A stretch of 64,000 bases of DNA from Asterella californica (Eukaryota > Streptophyta > Marchantiopsida > Marchantiales > Aytoniaceae): NCBI GenBank assembly GCA_036924285.1, contig JAYKYS010000001.1, positions 39,431,501 to 39,495,500 on the forward strand. The letters are read 5' to 3'. Both the position numbers and the translations under genes were made by a program. The notes beneath the pieces were generated by a model. The model saw only the letters and a program-made list of their open reading frames with translations, did not search any database and had not been told where the DNA came from. Below are positions 22,922 through 35,500 of this stretch, piece after piece (position 1 is the first letter of the stretch; the number at the start of each line of letters is the position of its first letter).

Positions 22922-24059
22922 TGTCGCAACCTTCATTCTCAAGATCAGGCGCAGATGCGAACAACAGAACTCTAGCGGACTTGCGCTAGGTTGTGAACGC
23001 TGCGAGTAGGACTTAACGGCTTGGCCGGGAAGTCGGGATCAGATGAACCCTAAGTGGTTCTCTGAACCAAGGTTGGAACCTTGGGTTAGGACATAAGGGC
23101 CTACCCCAAGAGGACCCCGGACAAACGCTGACCTAAGGGGGCGAGTCTGGAAACGGGCTGAAACATGAGTCTGAGACATAAGTCAAAGACGTGAGGCCGA
23201 GACGTGGGTCCGAGACGCAGATGGACCGTGGTTCGGACGCTGGTCCAAACCATAGGGTTCGAGTCTGGGTCTGGACCACAGATTTCCGAAAAAATGACTA
23301 AGTGTTGGAGCTCCAAGGACGTTTTAGGTCGTGGACGGAGCTACACGTAATATCTCGAGACAAGTGACGTATCATTAGAAAGGTCTCGTCGAGAGCTTTC
23401 CAGTGATATATAACACTCCTTGATCTGACCTCCGAGCCGGAAGTTATGGCCGAACCACAATCGGGTTGTGGTATAATTTTTAGGGACCAAAGAGGAGGGC
23501 GGGGCCGCCGATCCCCAGAAGTATATATGAGGGGGACTCGATGCCTGGGTGGGCCAGGACGAGTCACCCGACCCCAGGGTTCGGCGGGTGGACTCTGGGG
23601 GCATGAGGTGATGGCTGGGCCGGTTCCAAAGCATATTCTCGTCCTGACTTGGACGTCTGGACTTAGGAACGCTGTAAGGGCTGGGGCAAGACTAGAGAAC
23701 GAGTCGACAGATTAGACCACCGTTCGGGAGCCTAGACCCAGACGGACATCACGAGCGGTTGGACCGCTAGGTGTGCTGGAGGCACCGTTTAGGACCCTGG
23801 ACTTTAGGGGAAGTCCGCCCCAAGTCATCTTGTGACTTGCTCATGTTTGGGACCGATCCAGACGGGACTAGGTCGGGACTTAGGAACTGCTGAGCTTGAT
23901 GATTAGGGAGACAGTCCGGCTCCGGTCCGGACCAAACTAAGATAAGGTAAGTGGTGCATGGACGCTAACTTGTGATTGTGTTTGCAGGTTAGCGGTGTAA
24001 AGTTTACGATCTACTGAGTTAGAGCTTCCACTGACGCAACAAGGCGATAGGTCACGAAA
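22922..24059 (+). repeat. 5' LTR of family D
   Basis: It starts TGTCGCAACC and ends ACGAAA, just before the PBS. The terminus is not the usual CA but is supported by the 3' copy (GCGAAA) and the target duplication. A TATA box (GTATATATG) lies at 23521-23529, with a copy at 30052-30060. It is rich in GGACC/GTCC words. Minus-strand open frames at 23101-23634 recur in the 3' LTR but have no sign of being genes. Confidence 0.92.
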
Positions 24060-24061
24060 AA

Positions 24062-24074
24062 TGGTATCAGAGCC
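24062..24074 (+). other. Primer-binding site, initiator tRNA-Met type
   Basis: TGGTATCAGAGCC, two bases after the LTR end. This is the standard initiator tRNA-Met PBS of plant Ty3/gypsy and copia elements. Confidence 0.92.
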
Positions 24075-24180
24075 GACGCTTCGGTGAGCGAGAACTTGAG
24101 GTAGTGGCTGAAGGCTGGACGCTTAAGGAGGAACGCGAGACACGAAGCGGATCAACGTTTCTAGGTGAACACTTGGAACG

Positions 24181-25550
24181 ATGACCGACGACGAACAGAG
24201 TTCCAGGAGGAAGATCAAGAAACGAGGAGCGGCTAACGGGAGCAGATCGACTCGAGCTAGCCCCGAGACACAGTCAGGGGACGACAACCGACAACCTTCA
24301 TCCCAACGTCAAGGGAGCCCTGTACCAGCTGCAGTATCGATGCAGCAAGATGGAGTCTTGTCAGCGGTGCCCAACGATTCAGGCACGGGAAGTCAAGGAG
24401 CCTTGTATGCGGAACTCATCAAGATGATGAAGACCATGCAGGAAGGCATGGCCTCGAGGGATAAACGTATCGCTGAACTTGAGGCAGGCCAAGGGAGTTC
24501 CTCGTCTACCAGGAAGCTTTGTAAGACGAATTTGCCGACTCCGTTTTCAGGTATAGGACGGGCTCGCAAGGCTAAGGATTTTTTAACTGAGTTGGACCTA
24601 TACTTTGAGGCGCAACAGGCTAAGGAGTCTGACAAGATGAGAGCGGCGGTTACGTTCCTGAAGGACCATGCGCTTCTCTGGTGGACTGCATACAGGGATG
24701 AGCATGCCTTGACTGTCTCGGTGCTTGGTTGGAAGGAGTTCAAGGAGTTGCTCGCGGGACGATTCACTCCGGAGTATCAAAGGATTCGAGACGGTGTTGA
24801 GTTGGTGAGACTGAAGCAGACGGGGACCTTAAGTGCTTACGTGCACGAGTTCAGTGTCAAACTAGACTCGTTCTCTAAGTGGACTGAGGAGACCAAAATA
24901 TGTATATTCATTGGGAGACTCAAGTCCAGTTCGGAGAAGGCTCTCTTTCGGATGCCAAAGCTACCTGAGACATGTGCCGAACTTTTGAAGCTAGCGGAGC
25001 GAATTGGAGATGATGAAGTCCAGCAGCAGAAACCTTTCGAACAACGCAGTCCGGACAAGTTTCAGAAAAAGAACAAGGGCTTCAAGCGACAATGGGACGG
25101 GGGTGAGAAGGATCAGAAGGATTCTTCCGCCCCGGCAGCAAAGCGGCAGCAAACAGGAGTAAAACCTAAGGGCCAGACACCTCAGAAGGACAATGACGCT
25201 AAGTTTACTTGCTACAATTGTGACGAGGCGGGCCATATTGCTAAGGGGTATACGAAACCTAAGGTTAGTAACTGTAGCATGAATGCATTTGTTGCAAAAG
25301 ACTTGCTGGAGGACCAGATGACTATGACCACGAAGAAGACGCCGGGATTGATGTTTCTACAAGCCAAGGTTGCTAACCGTGATGTTACTTTTCTTGTGGA
25401 CACAGGAGCGACTCACTCCTTCATAAGTCCAAAGTTGGTGAAGAAGTTGGGCTTGTCTACCTCCAAGGCAGACAAGCCTATTCAGGTGCGCTTTGCCAAG
25501 GGCAAGACGTACCAAACTTCTGAAGTAGCTTGGACGTACGATTTGCGTGT
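24181..25550 (+). pseudogene. Family D gag and protease
   Basis: The ATG at 24181 starts a polar N-terminus. A retrotransposon-gag capsid domain follows (PFSGIGRARKAKDFLTELDLYF, ALLWWTAY, FKELLAGRFTPEYQ, LVRLKQTGTLSAYVHEF). The knuckle is CYNCDEAGHIAKGY, in which the last Cys of C-X2-C-X4-H-X4-C has become Tyr. The protease active site is FLVDTGATHSFIS, a normal DTG. A frameshift near 25545 moves the rest of the polyprotein to another frame, so the 482-codon frame ends in unrelated residues. Gag and pol were evidently one continuous frame. Confidence 0.9.
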
Positions 25551-28500
25551 GGGAAGTTGGAGTTCACAGAGAACTTCATGGTGTGCGAGATGGATGATAT
25601 CCATGTGGTTTTGGAGAACACTTTCTTAGATAGGTTCGACGTGGAACTTAGACGGAGACCTTTGAGGTTGAATGTCAGAGTTAAAGGATGGAAGTTGGGA
25701 GTGAGGCTGATTCGGAAGGCGCGGAAAATTGACGACTTTGCGGTGAATTTGATCAAGGGCAAACAGATGGACTTCAACGACGGGGTCATGTGTTTGATGC
25801 GAGTTGCAGATTTGATGACGGGTGACAGACAAGAGGAAACATCAGGAGACGTGACTAAACTTCCGAAGGTGCTTCGCGAAGTGATTAAGGAGTTTGAGGA
25901 TGTCTTGACGGATGAGTTACCTACTGAGTTATCTCCAAGGCGGGTGGTGGATCACAAGATCAAAGTCTTGCCAGGATCGGAACCACCTTCCAAAGCCCCT
26001 TACCGACTCAATCAAGTGGAACTCCTTGAGTTGAAAAGACAACTCGGCGAGCTATTAGCGCGGGGATATATTCGAATCAGCAAGTCACCTTATGGAGCCC
26101 CAGTTCTTTTTGAAAAGAAGAAGGATGGGAAGTTACGACTCTGTGTAGATTATCGTGCACTCAGTAAGGTAACGATGAAGAATAATTATCCTTTGTCAAG
26201 GATAGACGACCTCTTTGATAGCTTAGCAGGCGTAAAGTACTTCAGCAGGATAGACTTGAAGTCAGGATATTACCAGATCCGGATAGCTGACCTAGATGTT
26301 GAGAAGACCGCTTGTTGAATTCGTGGTGATGTCATTTGGACTCTGCAACGCCCCTTCGACGTTCGCTACATTGATGAACACAATTTTTCGCGAGGAGATG
26401 GATGAGTTTGTCACCGTTTACATCGACGACATCTTGATCTACTCCAAAACTTTGGAGTCGCACGCAGAGCAGCTAAGGGTGGTGTTGACGAAGCTGTGAG
26501 AGCATAAGCTGTTTGCCAACATTGACAAGAGTGAGTTTGGTTTGGAGCGCATTAACTTCTTGGGACATGTCATTACTGCAGAAGGAGTCGGTCCGGATAT
26601 GCAGAAGGTGGACGCGATTGTGACTTGGGAGCCTCCGACTACAGTGAAGGGAATGCGACGATTCTTAAGATTGGCGCAGTTCTACCGCAAGTATGTGAAG
26701 GGGTTTTCAAAGATCGCGAAGCCGCTGACTGATTGGACGGGCAAAGACACACAAGTAAGTTGGACCAAGGAGGTGGTTGATGCGTTTCAGACGATCAAAG
26801 CTATTTTGTCAAAGGCGTCAGTTTTGAAGCTGCCGGAGTTCGACAAACCATTCGAAGTGCATACCGACGCGAGCGACTACGCGATTGGCGGAGTGTTGGT
26901 GCAGAATGGAAAACATGTAGCATACAAAAGCAAGAAGCTATCTGCGATAGAGAGTCGATGACCGACTCACGAGAAGGAACTGTTTGCGGTGATTCATTGC
27001 TTGAGGAAATGACGGCATTACTTGAGACTTCACAAAACCCAAGTATATACTGATAATATTTCGCTCAAGTACTTTGAGATCGGGTGACGTCATAGCAACT
27101 ACGATGGCATGATACCTTGGCGCTCATGAACGTGGAATTAATCCACAAAGCGAGAAAGGACAATGTGGTTCTTGACGCCTTGAGTCGCAAGGAGGAATAT
27201 CTTTCATCGTCAACACAGATTTTGCGAGCTATGTATCCTAAGGAGTCAGACTTGGAGAGACGAATACGTGAAAGTTACATGGACGACGACCAAGCAAAAG
27301 AGTACCTGGAACAACTCAAGCGAGAAGTGAAGTTGCAGAACATGCAGCTAAGACATGGTTTACTCATGTTCAAGCAAAGTCGGGTTTATGTGGGACAAGG
27401 AAAACTTAGGACCAAGTTGGTAAAAGAATCTCACGATGCGCCGTTATCAGGCCATAAAGGAGAAAAGTCCACCTTAGCAGTGATAGCTAAAAAGTTTTAT
27501 TGGCCCCACATGAAAGACGATGTTGCCCACTTTGTGAAAACATGTGTAACTTGTCAAGCGAACCGCGTTTCTTATGAGAAGAAACAAGGGTTGCTTCATC
27601 CTCTACCGATTCCAGCCAGACCTTGGGAAAGCATTAGCATGGACTTCATTACCTCTCTGCCTGACTCGAATGGATACAATGCGATATTTGTGATAGTTGA
27701 TCGGTTTAGCAAACTAGCGAAGTTTACTCCGACTTTGGACACTGCAACAGCGTTCATGACTTCTCGGTTGTTCCTAGATACTTGGTGGCGTTCACATGGA
27801 TTACCTCGGAGTATCATTTCAGATAGAGACTCTAAGTTCACAAGTGCCTTTTGGAAACACTTATTCCAAAAATTGAGGACTAAGTTAAAATTTAGTACCG
27901 CCTTTCATCCGGAAATAGATGGGCAAACGGAACGAGTTAACTCGGTTCTGAATCAATACTTGAGGAATTATGTGAGCACGGACCAAAGTGATTGGACGGA
28001 GTGGCTCAGTCTTGCAGAATATTGCTACAATTCCACGAAGCATTCGGCAACCGACGAATCGCCTTTCTTGCTGGTTTACGGACGTCAGTCAGAAGGACCT
28101 CTTGACTTGACTCTTGCAGGGAGTTCTACATCGGCACGACCAAGAACACGGCAAACATCAGCTGAAGAGTTGGTGGCGGTAATGCAGCAGCGCGAGGAGC
28201 AAGTGAAGAAGAACCTCGAGACGGCGCAGCAAAGATACAAGAAGCAGGTAAACAAGCATCGGTGGCAAGTGAAGTTTCAAGTGGGTGAAGAAGTATGGTT
28301 AAGTATGAAAAACTTCACACTTCCGAAGGAAATATCGGCAAAGTTTTCATCGAAGTTCGCGGGATCTTTTGTCATTGTCAAGAATCCGCATGAAGATGTC
28401 TATACCTTAGACCTTCCTCGCGAGTGGCAGTTGCATCCGACTTTCCATGTTTCTTTACTAAAGAAATACTTCAAGGATGATTTGCGACCGGAGCGCAAAC

Positions 28501-28717
28501 AAGTTCTCAAGCCTCAACCTGATGTCGTGCAAGGCGAAGACGAATATGAGATGGAGTCCATTTTGTGATCTCGGCGCAAATCAAACCGGATGGAGTATTT
28601 GATCAAATGGCATGGTTACCATTTGAAAGAAGCAACTTGGGTCCTAGAGGAAGATCTCGCACATGCGAGTGAAGTATTAGACCTCTTCAAACGGCGACAA
28701 GGACAACAAGGGCGTTA
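25551..28717 (+). pseudogene. Family D pol: RT, RNase H, integrase, chromodomain
   Basis: Domains in order: protease tail; RT ([46 protein letters not shown], catalytic YIDD near 26418); RNase H (VHTDASDYAIGGVL); integrase zinc finger (H-H-C-C with CVTCQANR) and core (MDFITSLPD, SDRDSKF, HPEIDGQTE; the last Asp and Glu are 35 residues apart); HPTFHVSLLKKYF; then a chromodomain (YLIKWHGYHLKEATWVLEEDL). Lesions include frameshifts near 26300 and 27060, TGA at 26497 and 28566, and TGA where Trp is expected at 26959 and 27010. All the stops look like C-to-T or G-to-A changes. The chromodomain sits after the 28566 stop. 28718-29435 is non-coding. Confidence 0.92.
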
Positions 28718-29435
28718 GCAAGATGAGGACATCTCCTTCCAGCGAGGAGTGAAGGAACGTCGAATCATACGAGTAGCAACTTGAGGCGATTTGGACCGAT
28801 GGACTTTGTAGCTTTGACTTGTGTTTGGAAATAAAGATTTTGTTTCTTGAAGATTTGTCTAAGTGTATTGGTAGTGCATGGCTATGACTAGTTCTGATCA
28901 GATGCCTAGGATGTTGTCAAGAGGAGGAACGAAGCACACTCAAAGGAAGCGAGCTAGTTTGGATAAACATCTAAATCAAGACTAAGTCTTGATGTCAAGA
29001 CTTAGGTTTGCCGTAGCGTTGGCAAAGCAAGTATGAACTTTCATACTTGTCTTGGGCTTTGGGGTGATCTTGCTTTGCGGTCTTCTAACTGCAAAGTAAA
29101 CTTAGTCGCGTGTCTAAGTCAAATCAGATTGCGACCGGAAAGTGAGTTTCGAGGGATCTTGTAAGTAGGTGTGAATACTTATAGTTAGAAAGTTAGAGTC
29201 TTAAGTAGAATGTTTAGAAATTGTCAACTAGTTTTGTTTAGGGTAAACCAAAAAAGTAAGGCTTTTTCCGAGACTAGTTGAAAATTTCTAAGTGTTCTAG
29301 CGACAACTTAAGACTCAAGCCAAGAAGAGAATTGCGGGTTAGCTACCAGAACGCAATTCTGACGCCAAGGGGTTGGCTACCCATTTTGAACTTGGTGTTA
29401 ACTTAAAGGATCATTGTTGATGAGGGCATCAACCT

Positions 29436-30576
29436 CGAAAGTGGGGGGTGAGTGTCGCGATCCTCATTCTCAAGATCAGGCGCAGACGCGAACAATAGAA
29501 CTCTAGCGGACTTGCGCTAGGTTGTGAACGCTGCGAGTAGGACTTAACGGCTTGGCCGGGAAGTCGGGATCAGATGAACCCTAAGTGGTTCTTTGAACCA
29601 AGGTTGGAACCTTGGGTTAGGACATAAGGGCCTACCCCAAGAGGACCTCGGACAAACGCTGACCTAAGGGGACGAGTCTGGAAACGGACCGAAACATGAG
29701 TCTGAGACATAAGTCAAAGACGTGAGGCCGAGACGTGGGTCCGAGATGCAGACGGACCGTGGTTCGGACGCTGGTCCAAACCACAGGGTTCGAGTCTGGG
29801 TCTGGACCACAGATTTTCGAAAAAATGACTAAGTGTTGAAGCTCCAGGGACGTTTTAGGTCGTGGACGGAGCTCCACGTAAGATCTCGAGGCGAGTGAGG
29901 TATCATTAGAAAGGTCTCGTCGAGAGCTTTCCAGTGATATATAACACTCGTCGATCTGACCTCCGAGCTAGAAGTTATGGCCGAACCACAATCGGGTTGT
30001 GGTATAATTTTCAGGGACCAAAGAGGAGGGCGGGACTGCCGATCCCCAGAAGTATATATGAGGGGGACTCGATCCCTAGGTGGACCAGGACGAGTCACCC
30101 GACCCAGGGTTCGACGGGCGGACTCTGGGGGCATGAGATGATGGCTGGGCCGGTTCCAAAGCACGTTCTCGTCTGGACTTAGGAACGCTGTAAGGGCTGG
30201 GGCAAGACTAGAGAACGAGTCGACGGGTTAGACCACCGTTCAGGAGCCTAGACCCATACGGACATCACGGGTGGTTGGGCCGCTAGGTGTGCTGGAGGCA
30301 CCGTTTAAGACCCTAGACTTTAGGGGAAGTCCGCCCCAAGTCATCTTGTGACTTGCTCATGTTTGGGACCGACCCAAGCGGGACTAGGTCGAGACTTAGG
30401 AACTGCTGAGCTTGATGATTAGGGAGACGGTCCGGCTCCGATCCGGACCAAACTAAGACAAGGTAAGTGGTGCATGGACGCTAACTTGTGATTGTGTTTG
30501 CAGGTTAGCGGTGTAAAGTTTGCGACCTACTAAGTTAGAGCTTCTGCTGGCGCAACAAGGCGGTAGGTGCGCGAAA
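29436..30576 (+). repeat. Polypurine tract and 3' LTR of family D
   Basis: The tract CGAAAGTGGGGGGTGAG runs directly into TGTCGCGATCC (29453). The LTR ends GCGAAA at 30576 and is followed by ATGAT. It differs from the 5' LTR by many substitutions and small indels, including a loss of about 10 bp near 30177, so the insertion is not recent. Confidence 0.92.
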
Positions 30577-30581
30577 ATGAT

Positions 30582-32575
30582 GGATGGAAACACCAAAGAA
30601 ATCAGTGGAATACGTAGCACTTCGTGGAAAGTGTCGTCAACTAGGACATGCCACAGCAGACTGTACTAACCCATCCGCAGAGAAACGAGAGGTTTGTTTT
30701 GATCTCAAAACAGAACGTCTTGCGGAAGCACAACTGCACAAGGTAGACTTAGAAGAATGGAAAGCCGCTGGAGATGAAGGATGACCACCAGAAGAAACTT
30801 GAGTTTGCAAAGTGGATACCATAAGCTCTTTCAAAACAAAGAGGAAGACGGAAGAAGCACCTCTAAAGACTCAATCAAAGAAAGAGTTAAAGAAGCAGAA
30901 GAAGACTAAAAAGAAAGTCAAGAAGAAGGCAACTGTTGAGGAGGATATCGAAGAAGAAGAAGAAATTCTAAAGAAGGTAAACTCACCAAAACTGCCAGTT
31001 GACATTACGGATGAAGTCCGAGAACTCCTAAAGAAGGAGTTACTACGAGCAGGAACTTCGGCAAAGGAAGCCGATACAACCTCGGCCGAAGTCTCAGAAC
31101 GATCAACTTCGCCCGTACCAAAAATTTCCCATACTTCGGCAAAGGAAGTCAGAACTTCGGCCAAGAACGAGGAGGTTACGAAGAGCATAGTCGACCGAAA
31201 TCTATGAAGAAAGAACTTGTGGCAACACCACACTATGATGTGGTGGCTGATTTGGAAATACAGAAGGTTAACATAAGTTTTAAGCAATTGATCGAAGATA
31301 ACAAAATCTACAGGAAGTTGTTACTTCAAGCATTGAAGAAGCCTACTAAGATAAGAAGATCAAAGTTACCTTCTTTGTTTCACATCGAGGCAGAAGATCT
31401 GGGGTCTCCAGAAGTAGAAGTGGAGGTTGCAGGTTGTGTAATTAGGAAAGTGCCAATTGACTCTGGATCGGGATCAACATAATGACAAAAGACACGACAC
31501 ACGTTGGGTTTCAGCAAATTTGAAGAAACCCAGCGAGTGTTACGATTGACAGATCAGACAAGAAGACGACCACTGGAGTTACTATGCAAGATTTCCATTT
31601 TAATAGACAGAATTTCTTTTTAAACTCACTTATGTTGTATTGCATCCTTTGGTTAAGTCTGGTTATCAAATTCTGATTGGAAGGCCATGGTTGTACGGTG
31701 CCAAAGTACTAATGGATTGGTACTGGCACCATTTACAGTTTAAAGATCTGATAGATACCTGATGGTTTCCTGGAAGAAGATAACACATCAGGACGAAAGA
31801 GATTCGACTGATGCCGATTACACTTTAGGATCTGATTCATCAACAAGCAGCGCAGGTGAACGAAAAAGAGACCCTTATTCAATGGTCAACTATCTACAAT
31901 GCTATGAAGTTGATGAAGAAGAAGGTATGAACGAGAATGAATAGCAATCACATCTAGGTCACGGGAGTGCAGAGACCAGTCGTACAGATGGTATAGTACT
32001 TCCAGGAGCATCCCAAGACCTAGTGATAAGCGAAGGAAAGAGCTTAAAGATTTCTGTTGTAATACAAGGAGAAGAGTTAGAAATGTATCATAAGATGCTG
32101 ACCCATTACCAAGATGTTTTCGTCTGAACTGTGGAGGACATGAAAGAGATATCCGCGCAGTGGGGAGAACATCGTATTGATCTCATTAAAGGATCAGTCC
32201 CTATACGACAAAAGCAGTACCGACTCAACTCAAAATACTCTCTGATGGTTAGGACGAGATAGATAAGTACTTGAAGGCAGGTATTATCTTTCCTGTATTA
32301 AGCAGCGAATGGGTAGCACCCATAATAGTGGTACCTAAGAAGTAAACAGGAAAGATAAGAGTCTGTTAAGATTTCAGAAAGCTTAATGCAGCAACGAAGA
32401 AAGATCATCACCCTTTATCTTTTATTGATACTATTTTGGATCATGTATCTGGAAAAGAATGTCACAGTTTTCTGGATGGATTTCCAAGATACAATCAAGT
32501 GTCGATTAGAGAGAAAGATAAGGACAAGACTACCTTCACTACAAATTGGGGCACTTGTGCTTATCACAAGATGCC
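30582..32575 (+). pseudogene. Tat-like gag-pol fragment, heavily mutated
   Basis: Related to, but well diverged from, the family B polyprotein. It starts with a damaged zinc knuckle (CRQLGHATADC, first Cys missing at 30620-30660). A Lys/Glu-rich linker with repeated TSAKE/TSAE follows. The protease region KLPSLFHIEAEDL...VIRKVPIDSGSG (31204-31482) keeps D-S-G. RT begins with YRLNSKYSLM, VLSSEWVAPIIVVPKK and DFRKLNAATKKDHHPL, and runs to TTFTTNWGTCAYHKMP. The fragment stops before the YxDD box, exactly where the family B LTR begins. Several stops and frameshifts interrupt it. CTTCG words are frequent, as in family C, so it may be a family C interior. Confidence 0.85.
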
Positions 32576-35500
32576 TAATAACTTGTTTGTATAACTGAAG
32601 AAGCGTTGTTACTTAAGGTTACGTCTTCCTTAACAGGAAGATGATCTTAAGAGTTGTTTCTAATAAGAAGTGGACTTCTTCGGAAGACGACCGTCTTCGG
32701 AAGAGCGTCTTCTCAATTGTGTCTTCGAAAGACGGGAAGACGGAGAAAGATGAGAAGACGGCGGAAGACACCTGCCTTCCGGAAGATAGTGACCGCGAAG
32801 GCCTAACCACGAGTTTTCAGATAAAACAGTAGGTGTACCTATTGAGTCGCACCGAATAGGTAGGTAGGTCGGGGAAGACACCTAAGGTCAAAAACCCCTA
32901 ATCTGCGGGGAAGATGCGTAAGGAAGCACATTAGGCGCACTCCAACTTCCCGCAGCACAGCGCGCTTCAGAAGATCGATTGGAGAGAGTGAGCTTCGCAA
33001 GAAAGCTTTGAGAGAGGATTCGAGTGAGGACATCAAGGTAGGAGAGAACCAGTTTGCAGCTAGGCGAAGGACGAGACCGAATTGGTGGAGTACAGAAGGC
33101 AGAAAGCGAAAGCGTTTCTGTGAGCTCTCGAGAAGCTGACATTGGAGAGTAGCGAGTAGAATCGACGGTAGAATCGAGACGTGGCCAGAAATTGACAGCA
33201 GGCGCAGTCGAGAGGAGTCGCATCGGAGCTAGGACAAGAGCCAGAAGCGCGCGGAGGTCGAAGATAACTCGGGGAGCAGAAGAAGACTGTAGAGGTTCTT
33301 CCCCACGTTCTTTCCCCTTCCCACTTCTTCTCGTCATTGTCTGGTATTCCCCGCGCTTCCTTGGTTGTGTGCAGGCAGCCTGATCGATTATCCCACCCCC
33401 CATTCTTTCTATTGAGACATTGGGCGCGGAAGCGCTGCCCAATTTCTGTCAGACATCTCCCTTCTTCTTCCCGAGCTCAATTCGAGCTTCCCTACTCCTA
33501 GCCCTCAAATTGGAGATCCCAGCTATCAATTTCCCTACCCTACTACCTCTCTACCCCCGAAACCTGGAACAAAAGACGATTCGGAAGATGGGAACATCTT
33601 CGGAAGACGCTTCTTAAACTTGACTGTCTTCGGAAGACTGTCTTCGGAAGTCGACTGTACACAATTCGTATCAAGAGTGGATTTGCTTTGCTTTTGTGTT
33701 AAGAGAGGCTTGGTACGAATCCCGAGTGGTGTGGTGAGTTGTTTTGTTATTTCGAGAAGTTGGAAGTCGGGAACTGGGCCTGTGCCTCCCGGTCTTCCAA
33801 GCTTCTCAAACTCCACATCTTCCTAGAGAGACTAGAAGACTGAAAGGCTGGCAAAATGAGCGAGAAGACGTGAGGGTCCATTCGGATCTCTTCTGTCCGA
33901 TCCATAGCAGCCATTCCTTCTTCTTCCTGAACTTAGAAGAGAGTCGTGAGAATAATTGTTGGCAGAATCTGGAGAGAATGGTCGAGGGTCATGTCTTCCC
34001 ACCGAGCAGCAAGGTTCTTCTGAGTGCATATGAGAGGTGAGAAGTCAGAAGAACAGAGTGCAATTGTCTTGAGTCTGTTGTGAGGATAGATTGCGCGTAG
34101 GAAGACGAAGACAGGTGAGACCAGTGAAGGGAAGTCTGACTTCGAGAAATCTTCCGAGAAAGACATTGAATTGGAAGCTATCTCGAGTGTCTTCCCAGAT
34201 GTCACTGTCACCCCAGGAGCCCGCAACCGACTTCTGAACTTGTCTTGCACTTTATGTTTCACGAATCTTGTATCTTCTTATAGGAAGTAGGATGTAATGC
34301 AAGGTGGGTTGTCTTCTTGGTAATCCATGCGAGGCCTTGCTTAGATAGGATTGTTTAGATATAGCTCGGAAGACGAGGGCTATCTAGGAAGTACTGTTAG
34401 AATCCCGGAAGACGGAGTAGCTGTCTTCTGGAAGACTAGGTTCGTCTTCTGAAAAGTAGAAGCTAGACTGTGGGCACTTGGGAAGGACTGAGCCTTCAGC
34501 TCATAGTAAGTGCTTGTGGCTTAGCGCAACAGATCTTCCAGCATGACGATGCATCCACGAGGCTTGGTGTTACCAGCGGCAGAATTGACCGAGGCCACTC
34601 CTTTCCTCAAGGAGTTGGGTCTCGACTTCTTCCTGTGGGATTGGAACCTCGCAGATCAAGGACTTCTGGAGGAGGTGTGGGCAGCGTTGCCACCCCGTAA
34701 CCGTGTACCTGCGAAGGCAGGAGTAGCTCGAGGAAGACCATCTTCCTGGACTGAAGACTGGTGGCGTAAGACTTTTCACAGGCCTGAATCCGAGAACCGA
34801 GGATATTGGTACGAGAAGAAGATCTTGCATGAGTTCGTGGCATGTGCCTGGGAGCACCACCTGCCTTTTCGTGGAAGACATGCAGGGGAGGAACGGTTGG
34901 AAGATAGAATCTTACCGGGAGCCGAAGAAGCGACTTCTGGCGAAGTTGTTTCTACATCTCTTTCCCAAGGAGAAAGCGCAGAAGACAAGGTACTTAGGAG
35001 ATCAGGACGTGGAGTTCCTGGAATCAGTGTGAGATGACAGAGTGCCCATCTACTGGGGCGCGTACATCCACAACTACGTACAGACGGAGCTAGCATACTT
35101 GGGTACCCCGGCGGGAGGACACATGATGCCCTTCCTCTGCTACTTGTATGTAGCCATGGGGGATCTTAGGGAAGATCAGCTGGCAGGGTATGGACCAACG
35201 GGGCGACAGGAGGTGAAGGAGGAGACCTCGGAAGATGATGATCGAGAGGCAGCAGCAACGCCCCCTCGCACTCTGATGCCACAGCTGAGGTCCGGCTCTC
35301 ACCAGAAGACGCTTCTGGTGAGAGAAGACGAGTCTAGTGGGTCGGAAGACGCCACGCCACTGAGGAAGATGGGTCCCAGAAGTGTACCGAGGACACCCAT
35401 CTCTCTCATTCATTCAGGATCGGAGTCCGACTCGGAAGAAGACCTGCTGAGGACCCGATCAGAGCAGAAGACTGCTTCTGCAACGCCTGGGAGTCTTCCG

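Larger units (their letters stand above)
22922..30576 (+). mobile_element. Family D: complete chromovirus-type Ty3/gypsy element
   Basis: Two LTRs (22922-24059 and 29453-30576) begin TGTCGC and flank PBS, gag-protease, RT, RNase H, integrase, chromodomain and a polypurine tract. The 5-bp target duplication ATGAT is present on both sides (22917-22921 and 30577-30581), so this is one intact insertion event. Its genes carry at least five stops and three frameshifts, so it cannot move by itself. The right flank is a broken Tat-like gag. The left flank is unidentified. Confidence 0.93.

Noticed and set aside
23101..23715. Open frames in the family D LTR, repeated at 29632-30182
   Set aside because: GC-rich LTR sequence with few stops; frames have different breaks in the two copies and no protein-like pattern.
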